64,000 nucleotides of DNA. Origin: Balanoglossus misakiensis. Its lineage: Eukaryota > Hemichordata. A model generated the notes under the pieces. It saw nothing but the letters and a program-made list of their open reading frames with translations, searched no databases and was not told where the DNA came from. Both the position numbers and the translations under genes were made by a program. The first letter of the stretch is position 1. Every line of letters begins with the position of its first letter. The stretch spans positions 13,082,001 through 13,146,000 of the forward strand of contig CM082576.2 of assembly GCA_040954595.2 (NCBI GenBank), written 5' to 3'. Shown here in pieces: positions 23,347-34,500 of the stretch.

Positions 23347-26152
23347 ATGTTACGAATCACCGTGTTGTCAGTGTGCATAGCCGCTTCCCTGGCTATGAAA
23401 AGTTATGAAGGGTAAGCGAAATCAATTTGACGATTTATATGACGTATTTAAGGCGTATGACACTCTCGTGGTGGTCAGGTGTTGGGAACAAGCACCTCGT
23501 TTGAAACATATGTCAAATAGCTCATTTTACCTGCGAAGTTTTGGTGTACTTTCAGTATTTTTGTGTTGCGTAACTAGTCCGGACAAGAATTTATTTATCA
23601 ATAACAACAATAATAGTAACGCGCGCTAATCTATTTTCGTCTACGCTCATACTTTTTGCTGAGTCACTCATGGCAAAATGTAAGGAACAAGCTTATGCAT
23701 ATGTGGCCACCTGCTCACCACAACAGGTTATATGAGAGAAATCTAACATTTTCCTTTTTTCTAACTTTTTCCCAAACATGAGTCAGCAGAAAATAAATTA
23801 GCGTAGACGAAAATAAGGGTCATTACACATATACACTAGTTTTAATACGACAAACAGAATATACATGTACTGAGTGTTTTAGACAACGGGAAGTAGAGCA
23901 AGATATTGCATTTGGTTCTCAGAAAAATAGTCAAAACTTACAGCTAATACCCTGTTGAAAATTCGTGGATAAACTCATCAATTTGAAACTATATCTCGGG
24001 CGAAGATTTCTTTTCACCAAAACTGCTGTTGCAGAAGTCGGCCTTCTGGCTACCGGTTGTGCAAACTGTCAAAAAGCTGTTGTGTACTATACGGGTTCAT
24101 GTATTTTTAGATGCGTGGTATGCTTATCATTAGGCATTTTGATCAGTCGCTTTGATATCATGTCAAGCTTTGTATAAATACATTAATTGGCATTTTACCA
24201 ATACTTTTTCCCGTTTTCAAGTTACAAAGTCCTGCGGTTGGACGCAGATACTGCCGAGGAAGTCGAACGCCTTCGCCAGTTGAATTTTCATGAGGTGATG
24301 TTGAACACACGCAACAATTTATGATTTTTCGTTCCAAATGACAAATGAGGATACAATGTATTTGTGATATTGCCCTACCAAAGGTGTCCTTTAATCATCT
24401 CTAGGATGAAAACAGTTTTGGTCGAGAGATTATTTCTCATTCAAGGAAATTTCAACAAGACTATGGCTATGGGCGACAGATTGTTATTCAGATCCGCAAA
24501 GAGGGACAATCGTTCGTTTTCGTGAATGCGGATACACTTGTGTATGTAGCATCCAAATCTGACTATATGTTTAAATGAATATCAATCTGATCTGTACAGT
24601 TTAATGGAACATGTGACTTGCCCTCATCTTAGGAAGTAAAATAATCAAAATATGAAAAGTATGAATATACTTTGACACAGTTATCCATAATCTTCATTCG
24701 TTGATTAATCCACAGATTGATTTCTGGAATTTTCCTCGCGATTTGATGGTCTCCCCTTTCTCAATGGACTACGTTGTGAACTACTTAAATTCCAACAATA
24801 TACACTATCGCGTCTGGATGGAAAATGTTCAGACGAAGATAGACGTTACCAACAGACCTCGACTTGATGTTGATGGCTTTGATTATTATGTATATCACAA
24901 TTACACAGAGGTAAAAAAAACATCACGACCTTTGTAATTTGTCTTAAATATTTTCCCATGGTTTTATCTGGTGTGAATGGCGTACCCTAGCCCTTGAATC
25001 AGCCAGATGGCGAGTTTCGCACGGCATGCTGGCGCACAGTCCGGGCGCACAGTACATGTGTGTCCTAAAACGAAATCAGCATGCACTGCCTCATACAAAT
25101 ATGTACATTGTACTTCCACGTGTAACAACCAAAATTTTGAAAAAAAGTGCGTTCATGGTTTTTGCAGATAATGGACTGGGTTGATTCCATTGTAGAGACA
25201 TACCCGACTTTAGCCTCGTCTCTCAGCATTGGACTTTCCTATGAGGGCAGAGATTTGAAAATGCTAAAGGTATGGTAAGGTAGACCACACTTCACCTCGG
25301 AGACCGAATGTCAGAATTATGAAAGTCTTTAACATTTACCAAGTCTTTTTGGTATTTCTGCCATTGTTTGACCAAAGCAAAACCCAACAAAATGACAGTG
25401 GGTGTGTAGGCTACATCGCAGTACGGAGTCTATTACCATGCAATCATCCCAACATTTTCGCAGATCGGTGCAGACACAGGCAAAACCAAGAATGCCGTTT
25501 GGATCAACTCAGCAAACCACGCACGCGAATGGGTTACGCCAGCTACGGTCATGTGGATGACAAATGCGGTAAGATGAGAGATTCTTCTCAATCTGTTGAT
25601 ATTTAACGCCAACGTCTCTTGTTGGCCACATATGCCTCGTTGGAATTACCGTGTTGTAGAACCAAACGTTACGAACCAGCTTGTGTAGTTTAGCTATGCC
25701 ATTATAAAAGACTTATACAACAACGAATGTATTTATTTCTTCCAGTTTTTGTCGAATTACACAACAGAAGCAGATCCCAATGTGACCTTCCTCTTAGAAT
25801 ACTACGACATTTACATATTACCCGTAATGAATCCAGATGGCTACGAGTACACCTGGACACATGTGAGTAACTGCATGGATTTGTGTCGGGATCAACTATG
25901 CTATAGGATCCACGACGTCAGCTAACGACCTTCAAATGATCAAAAACTTATTCGGTTACCTTGGTAACCTTCTTCAAAATTTGCTCCACAAAAAGTATTT
26001 CTCATCAACCCTGCACGTGCACCCATCCTTTGACCCTTTCAGGATCGACTGTGGCGTAAGACTCGAAGTCTGCATCCCGGTGACGCATGCTACGGTACTG
26101 ATGGTAACAGAAACTTTGAATATGAGTGGGGAGGTAATTATCTTGTATTACA

Positions 26153-26185
<33 letters not shown>

Positions 26186-27453
26186 GTGGACAGAAGAACA
26201 ATTGTGGGACTTCTATTTGACGTACGCATGTTCTCCCTGCTATGATATTTTCTTACTCTCCAAACGATGTAGGAGGGACATATTTCTACACCTGTTGGGT
26301 CTCTCAAAGCTCTGGTCGGGAAAACACGCACCTGTCCGGTAACTTACCGTTACCTTCAAAATTTTGACTTGGCCTTTTTTTCATCTTCATAGTATGAAAA
26401 GCTTGCGGATCATAAGATTTTTGGTAAAGTCCCTTAAGTTTATCGTTAATAAAGGAATTAACGCATTTTATCTGCGCATGTCCAGGTGTTGGATCGACTA
26501 ACGACTCCTGTGAGATCAGCTACGGCGGACCAGCTCCACTGTCCGAAATCGAAGTCAAATCAGTGGTTGACTTCGTCACACAGCAGTCTCTCTTACAAAC
26601 TTTCGACCTGTACATTGATTACCATGCGTACGCGCAGCTGATGATGTCGCCATGGGCACACACAACGAACCTACCCAGCACATACGGTCTCATGGTTAGT
26701 TTGAAATTTATGAGTTTAATGATTTTGTTGACAAAAAATCATTGTTGAATACGATTCTTTTTAGATACGATTCTGTGGGCAAGGTTTCCATATTTGGAGA
26801 GGCCAGTTCAAAGCAGTGACAAATTCTCACGTCGAACGTATTTTATACACCATGCATGTCTCCTTCATTTCTCTCCCTGAAACCACTTGTATGAGCAGGA
26901 ACAACACATGAAAATACACACCGAAGCAATACACAGCGCTTTCGGAGCAAATTATACATATGGAACTGGTTCCAACATAATTTGTAAGTACAATTTCCAT
27001 GGTTTCAATCCGTCTCGCCAGTGCGACACTGGTAGAGAGAGAGAGAGAGAGAGTTCAAAATCTTTCACATCAACGCCATCGAATAAGATATACACAACTG
27101 TATTTCGAAACCGAACTATCCTTTTAGGTTCTTTGTGTCAAGTGTAACTTTTTGCCTACTCTTCTCAACCATACATCATGACAAGCAAATAATATAATCA
27201 AGAAAAGTTAGAACTTTCATCAAATCATGAATAAGTGTTTACTCGTGAAGCTGCCTCGCGTTTTTGCACAGATCCAGTGTCTGGTGAATGCGTTGACTGG
27301 GGATACGGCGACCTTGGCATACCCTACATTTACACCATCGAACTCAGGGATACTGGCGAATATGGATTTTTGCTTCCCGAAGATCAGATATACGAAACAT
27401 CGATGGAAAATTATAAGGGACTTGTAGCTGGGCTACTACATATTACTGCCTAG
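23347..27453 (+). CDS. Secreted zinc procarboxypeptidase, M14A family, A-type
   Basis: Exons: 23347-23411, 24222-24294, 24716-24910, 25168-25269, 25464-25568, 25746-25862, 26043-26133, 26486-26694, 26899-26983, 27272-27453. They sum to 1224 nt, giving 407 aa, close to the usual length of about 415. It hydrolyses C-terminal residues after activation. The first exon gives a signal peptide (MLRITVLSVCIAASLA). The activation peptide runs through exons 2-3 (IDFWNFPRDL). The catalytic domain shows HAREW (zinc His and Glu), NPDGYEYTW, DGNRNF (substrate-binding Arg), YIDYHAYAQ (third zinc ligand) and YTIELRDTGEYGF (catalytic Glu). The residue equivalent to bovine CPA 255, after IYPVSGEC, is Val rather than the Asp of B-type enzymes, so it should prefer hydrophobic C-termini. 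The ATG was chosen because it opens the signal peptide and splices in phase. Probably a digestive enzyme. Confidence 0.93.
23634..23813. mobile_element. TA-flanked foldback MITE in carboxypeptidase intron 1
   Basis: Arms of about 40 bp are inverted copies: TTTTCGTCTACGCT...TGAGTCACTCATG on the left and CATGAGTCAGCAG...GCGTAGACGAAAA on the right. TA lies at both borders (23632-23633 and 23814-23815), as expected for Tc1/mariner-type insertion. No open frame of note; non-autonomous. Confidence 0.65.
26152..26186. repeat. (AATC)n microsatellite
   Basis: About eight perfect tandem copies of AATC lie just inside the intron after the carboxypeptidase exon that ends at 26133. Confidence 0.9.
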
Positions 27454-27503
27454 AATATATGTCGGTGAACACTTCAAATGTTATTAATATATTTACAAAT
27501 GTG

Positions 27504-27509
27504 AATAAA
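27504..27509 (+). terminator. Poly(A) signal of the carboxypeptidase gene
   Basis: AATAAA lies 50 nt after the stop codon in the context GTGAATAAAGTTG, giving a very short 3' UTR, which is usual for secreted digestive enzymes. Confidence 0.75.
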
Positions 27510-28518
27510 GTTGATGATTATCAGTAGTCTAATTTCTTGAATACTCAGCTCCACTGCAATCAAGAGAGAGAGAAAGAGGGAATGCTCATGTACGTGATTA
27601 TGATGGATAGGTATCTCGGGTTCGGAGTTGTTGGATGAATACGTTTTGGTCAGTTTTCCATTTTTATTTCCGAGTCAAATTTTGACAAATATAATAGGCC
27701 ACAGTACCAAATACCTGGCATCTATGGAATTTTCATGAATAGTAAATCAATGTTCAGAAATGTACTGTATTCATGTAAGAAAAAAAGGGAAGATTTCTCG
27801 AACATTGGGCCATGCAACTCAGGTCTCATTTTGATGCATAGAATGAAATACACAGTAATGTTTTTTATGGCTTTATTCAATTATATATATATATATATAA
27901 TAACAAAAAGGAAAGGCTACAATTCAAGTATTTGATTTAAAAAGAGATTAAAATAACAGACCCTCAGGGTAACATTCAGCAGATTGTGTTTGCTCAAGAG
28001 ATCCAAATTTGTGAACACAACGATCTCTTCACTTCATTGTAGTCATGATCAACACTGAAGTATAGTTTGATAAATAATAATAACTGATAAATATAGTTTG
28101 ATAAATAATAATAACTGATAAATATAGTTTGATAAATATAAATAACTGATCAAGTTTTCATTGTCACTGTCTGAGCAGGACCAGCCTACTCCTACTTCTC
28201 TCTCTTTCAATTAAAAATAAATCATTGTAAAATATTCAAAGTTTCTTTCTGTCTCTATGTTGAAGATCACAGGGCTGGTGCAACTCTGAAAAAAACAGAG
28301 AAAAGTTTGTATGTTATGAATCTGACTAGACATTGATTTCCTAAATGACATACCACCCTAGTGTAAGTGATTTTTCTTCAGAATGGTAAACTTGTATTTG
28401 TTATCATAGTGCACTATTTTCAATGTATATCATTTATAACAAAGTCCTGCAACGTTATTTATGAACTGCAAGTGGTGAAAACTAATTACAAACTGTTTAA
28501 ATTACTGACTTACATAAG
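27510..28518. other. Convergent intergenic region with a 31-bp tandem repeat
   Basis: This lies between the carboxypeptidase poly(A) signal and the stop codon of the minus-strand coiled-coil gene. No exon is visible. It holds a short TA run near 27884-27898, a minus-strand AATAAA (TTTATT at 27872-27877) that could end the coiled-coil gene transcript, and the tandem repeat at 28061-28149. Confidence 0.55.
28061..28149. repeat. 31-bp tandem repeat, about 3 copies
   Basis: TATAGTTTGATAAATAATAA begins each unit at 28061, 28092 and 28123. The first two units are identical and the third ends with one change. It lies downstream of the minus-strand coiled-coil gene, probably within its 3' UTR or just beyond. 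Confidence 0.85.
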
Positions 28519-31500
28519 CTAGAAGTTGGTCCTAACTTCCCATTGCTGGTAATCTGAAGTCTCGTCCTGGCATCCTGTAGAACAGTCCGACATTCCATCC
28601 ATGCGAAAGAAGGATAGACGGGTGTCCATATCATCCAGGAATTTGTGAAGTGATCGAACGCTGTATGCAACATCACGCAACATTGCTGGTTCCTGTGATC
28701 CCTGCATAAGATAGACAGAGAGAGAACTTCATCAATATTGATCCATCAGGTTTTCAAGGAATATTCCAGGTCATCAGTTTTCAAAGAAAATTGGAATTTA
28801 AGCATCCTTTCTAGGAATATTTGAGATCAGAAATACCACTGCTAAAATTGGTTGCATTACTTTTCTGAATTGTCCTATGTGTGATTTATTGCTAAATTAT
28901 CCATGAAAATATACGTGAAATTTTCTTAAGTATTTCTCCTTATCTCAGATCCCATTCATACATTTACATACCTTCAATGCCAGTCGTCTCTGATCTCTGA
29001 TCATAGTTTCAACTCCATCAATGACAACATGCATCTCTTGAATTTGTTCCTTCAGTAGGCTGTAGTCATTCACACGACCAGTGACACATACAGAGTCAAT
29101 GCGACTCTTGTTGCTGGAGGTTGATGCAATGTCAGAGCTGAATGCTTCAACTTCTGGTGGGTAAAATGCACAAAGAACAACACTTAATATGTAGTTGTGT
29201 GGATACACAACTTAGGAAGAAAATGAGCTTTTCATTTGGCAACATGGACGGGTTGCAAGTCAGTGACAACTGTTGTCACTAACAGCTGCAGTATTTCAGA
29301 ATATAACTTTTTACCAAATATAAAACTTCTGTAGAGTCTAATGTTTGCTGTAGGCAAGACTAACTTATTTATTTCAAATATGTATGAAACTTACCATCAT
29401 CTCCTTCAGAAGAAGCTGCCATATTTGCCTGAAGCTGTTCACACAGACTGCCAGTGGTATCCATAGTCTCTTCCAGGAAGTTTTGCAAGACTTGTATTTC
29501 CTCTAAGTATTTTGCAATTACCACGCTTGCTTCAGTGTTTTCAAGTGCCAATGCTGTGTTTCCAAATAAGCCATGTTGTGACTGTTGTCCAGTGAATGCA
29601 GACCTAAGCCTCTTGTTTTCCTCTTCAAGTACTTTCTTTTCTTTGTCAATGCTGTCTTTCATGGATACGGCCCTGGCAAGCTGTTTCTTTAGGTTCTCAT
29701 TTTTGGCATTGAGTTCCTGCATCTTTTGGTAGCTGACAGTAGGGGCCCCTTCAGTGTAGGAATCACCCATAGGGGTCACGTACTTCACATCAGGTAACGA
29801 GTCGAGGCTTGAGTTGCTGCTGGTGAGTGATGGTGTACGTGTACGAAGGCCCAAGTCTTTGCTGCTGCGTGCAGTAGAGAATGGCGAGGTATGTTTCAGG
29901 TCAAACTCCCCAAAGTGGAGGTGTTCACTGCTCCTGCCAACTCGTGGGGACCCAGGAGGAATGATGCCAGCAGACTTCATCTTGTTGCGGTACACTTTAT
30001 TCTTGTGCGACAGACAGCGCACAGTGGCTTCAGTACGCTCCAGTTTCTTCTTGCTTTCCTCCAGTTGGGATCTCAGGTACTCAGCTTGCTCTATCAAACC
30101 TTCGGACACCTCGTTGGCGGTATCTATATCATCCTGTAGATTCAAAGACTCTTCCTGTGACATTCGCAGTTCTTTCAACAGTCTTTCCACCTCAGTGGCC
30201 ATGTTAACAAGCAACTTGGAATTCACATTTGGACAATCCCTTTCTTCAGTGGTCACAATCAATTGTTTATATAAAGCCTTGGATTCTCTCAGCTCAGCTT
30301 TCACATTCTCCAGTTCTGCCTCTATGTCTTCTTTCTGATTCTTCATGTCATCCATTTTAGTGTTGAGTAAGGCACTTTCTTCAGTAGTGGTCTCATGGAC
30401 TTGTTTATATAAAAAGCGAAGCCCTTCAGATCGAGTCTTGGAATCTCTCAACTCAGCTTTCAGATGTTCCAGCTCTGCCTCTATGTCTGCTTTTTCTTTC
30501 TTCATGTCATCCATTTTAGTATTGAGTAAGGCACTTTCTTCAGCAGTGGTCTCATGGACTTGTTTATATAAAAAGCGAAGCCCTTCATATTGAGTCTTAG
30601 AATCTCTCAGCTCAGCTTTCACCTTCTCCAGTTCTGCCTCTATGTCTTCTTTTTGTTTCTTCACGTCATCCATTTTAGCTAGTAAGTCGCTGTCTACAGC
30701 AGGACTTGTTTCTCTGGGGAATGGTGACTTCGGCTCAGCAGTGTCTGCTGGGATCTCAAGCAAGCATACCTTGTTTGCTTTGGTCTGGTCATCATTCTCA
30801 CTTTGGAGGTTGCTCTTTCCAGCAATCAGATCTCCATTGGCAGTGTTCACTTCCTCCTGAAGCGTCTGGAGTTCCTCCTTGAGTTTATCATAGTCTTCTT
30901 TAGACGTGCTGATCTGATGCCCAAGTTTTTCTAACAGGACCCTGCATTCGACTTTCTCCTTCAGGTTCTGAATCTCCTGGTCTTTTTCTTGTATCAGTAG
31001 TTTTGCCTGGTCAAGTTGCTCTTTGAAAACAGCTGCAACACTGTAATAGGCATCCTTGGGTGAGCTGTCTTGGTTTGCAGGCTGCCTAATTCGCAAGGTG
31101 CGACTACGGATTTTGGCTTCATTGAGTTCCATCTCCTGTTGGGCGATGCTTTGCTTGAGCATGGGAACAGAATCCATTTCAGCTGCAACAGTGTCAGCAT
31201 CCTTGGGTGAGCTGTCTTGGTTTGCAGGCTGCCTAATTCGCAAGGTGCGACTACGGATTTTGGCTTCATTGAGTTCCATCTCCTGTTGGGCGATGCTTTG
31301 CTTGAGCATGGGAACAGAATCCATTTCAGCTGCAACAGTGTCAGCATCCTTGGGTGAGCTGTCTTGGTTTGCAGGCTGCCTAATTCGCAAGGTGCGACTA
31401 CGGATTTTGGCTTCATTGAGTTCCATCTCCTGTTGGGCGATGCTTTGCTTGAGCATGGGAACAGAATCCATTTCAGCTGCAACAGTGTCAGCATCCTTGG

Positions 31501-34500
31501 GTGAGCTGTCTTGGTTTGCAGGCTGCCTAATTCGCAAGGTGCGACTACGGATTTTGGCTTCATTGAGTTCCATCTCCAGTTCAGAATCCTCCCGACCAGG
31601 GATGCTTTGGCCATCATCACAGACATTCTCATCAGGTGTGCTGATAGTCGTCTTTGTTGAATCTTTGGTCAGTTTCACAGTGTCACCTGCAGTGCTGCAA
31701 ACTGATTCATTTACGCATAATGCTTCAACCAGTTCATTCTCAAGTTGATTGCTGCCAGTGGGAGTGTCCTTTATCTCAGTCTTTAAAGTGTTGCTTTCAC
31801 ACTTGTTGATATTGGCAACATCTCCTGTTTGACAATTTAGATGAATGTATTACTATCTTTCAAGTTAAATCTGTAGCTCTTTCAAACATTTTCAAATGCA
31901 TTATACAAAAATTAAAAGATTGAACTACTCCATGCGTAATTTCCTTGTATGGGTAGTAGTGAACTAGCTGACCCATTAAAACAGTACATTGAGCTTGTTT
32001 CAGTAAGTTGAAAAACATAAATTGCCTATCAAAAGAAAATACCCAAAATAATTTCAAAAGTGACTTTGAAACACACTGACCTTCTTCACTTCCGATACCA
32101 CTGGAAGTTGAGGACTGAATCAACTGCTTTCCCAACTCTTCCTTAGGGGCAACACTTTTCTTATTACTTTCCCGGAGTAAACGGCTCAGCCCTTCTAGCA
32201 TAGCCACTTCACACATCAATGACTCTCTCTTCTTGCAGTCAGACGCAGGGCTATTCTCTGTCATATTCTTATACATGGCCTTTGCAGTATGGAAGGCAGG
32301 TTTAAGAATCCCAACTTCTTTCAGTTGTTCTTCCGCAGCATTTTGTACCTGTCAGAAAAAAAGAAAAGAAAAGAAAATGTAAGTCTTACATTTGTGATTT
32401 TTTTTACCCATAAGATGATTGAATTTATTACCATGATTATGATATTGGCTATGGTACAGGTAAGAATGTTTTAATTTCTTAAAGATTATCAGAAAGGTAA
32501 TTTTGTAATACTGTTGGTTATCTTTCATACTGCTGTGTATGACTGAGTTTATCAGCTGAACTTGTGGACAAGTACAAGTTGCAAAAGAAATACATTTCTA
32601 TTTGGGAATTCATTCTAGATCAAATGTCGCAATTTGAAACTAGCACAAACATAAAAACTGTATCTTTCTCTTACTTTGCCTTCAGCCTGTTGTTCCAGTT
32701 CTTCACTTTGCTTGTTGATTGTCTCCTCCATAGCAGACATCATTTCACGCTGACTTGCAAGATCATCCTCAGGTGTGCTGGAAGTCTTTGTTGATGAATC
32801 TTTGGTCAGTTTCACAGGGACATCAGTGTCACCAGTGCTGCAAACTGATTCATTTACGCACGATGATTCAACCACTTCACTCTCAAGTTGATTGCTGCCA
32901 GTGGGAGTATCCTTAATCTCAGTCTTCAAAGTGTTGCTTTCACACTTGTTGATATTGGCAACATCTCCTGTTTGACAATTCAGATGAATGTATTATTATT
33001 ATCTTTCAAAGTTAAATATGCAGCTCTTTCAAACATATTCAAATTCATTATACAAAAATTAAAAGATGAAAGTATTCAATGCGTAATTTCCTTGTATGGG
33101 TAGTAGTGAACTAGATGAACCATGAAACAGTACATTGAGCTTGTTTCAATAAGTTGAACAACATAAATTGCCTGTCAAAAGAAAATAACGAAAATAATGT
33201 CAAAACTGCAAAAGTGACTTTGAAACACACTGACCTTCTTCACTTCCGATACCACTGGAAGTTGAGGACTGAATCAACTGCTTTCCCAACTCTTCCTTCG
33301 GGGCAACACTTTTCTTATTACTTTCTCGGAGAAAAGAGCTCAGCCCTTCTAGCATAGCCACTTCACACATCAATGACTCTCTCTTCTTGCAGTCAGACGC
33401 AGGGCTATTCTCTGTCATATTCTTATACATGGCCTTTGCTGTATGGAAGGCAGGTTTAAGAATCCCAACTTCTTTCAGTTGTTCTTCCGCAGCATTTTGT
33501 ACCTGTCAGAAAAAAAAGAAAGAAAAGAAAATGTAAGTCTTACACTTGTCATTTTTTTTACCCATAAGATGATTGAATTTATTACCATGATTATGATATT
33601 GGCTATGGTACAGGTAAGAATGTTTTAATTCCTTAAAGATTATCAGAAAGGTAATTTTGTAATACTGTTGGTTATCTATCATACTGCTTTGTATGGCTGA
33701 GTTTATCAGCTGACAACTTGTGGACAAGTACAAGTTGCAAAAGAAATAAATTTCTATTTGGGAATTCATTCTAGATCAAATGTCGCAATTGGAAACTAGC
33801 ACTAACACAAAAACTGTTTCTTTTTTCTTACTTTGCATTCAGCCTGTTGTTCCAGTTCTTCACTTTGCTTGTTGATTGTCTCCTCCATAGCAGACTTCAT
33901 TTCGCGCTGACTTGCAAGATCATCCTCAGATGTGCTGATAGTCTTTGTTGATGAATCTTTGGTCAGTGTCACAGGGACATCAGTGTCACCAGTGCTGCAA
34001 ACTGATTCATTTACGCACGATGATTCAACCACTTCACTCTCAAGTTGATTGCTGCCAGTGGGAGTGTCCTTTATCTCAGTCTTCAAAGTGTTGCTTTCAT
34101 TATTGGCAACATCTCCTGTTTGACAATTCACATGAATGTATTACTATCTTTAAAAGATAATATGCAGCTCTTTCAAACATATGTTTGAACATACATAAAT
34201 TCCTAGTATGGGTAGTGAACTAGATTAACCATTAAAACAGAACATTGAGCTTGTTTTAGTAAGTAGAACAAACTAAAACGCCTGTAAAAAGAATTACTGT
34301 CAAAAGTGAATTTTAAACAAACTGACCTTCTTCACTTCCGATACCATTGGAAGTTGAGGACTGAATCAACTGCTTTCCCAACTCTTCCTTAGGGGCAACA
34401 CTTTTCTTATTACTTTCCCGGAGAAAAGAGCTCAGCCCTTCTAGCATAGCCACTTCACACATCAATGACTCCCTCTCCTTGCAGTCAGACGCAGGGCTAT

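Noticed and set aside
24405-24570. Open stretch after a CTCTAG acceptor in the carboxypeptidase gene
   Set aside because: Exon 2 (24294) joins 24716 in phase and matches the activation-peptide pattern; inclusion would insert residues that the family does not have.
30994-31632. 212-codon minus-strand frame offset from the main one
   Set aside because: It is open only because the 147-bp unit length is divisible by three and lacks stops in that frame; it does not connect to flanking exons.
31056-31748. 230-codon plus-strand open frame with perfect internal repeats
   Set aside because: It is the antisense shadow of the 147-bp coding array of the minus-strand gene; the minus frame continues through splice-consistent exons on both sides.
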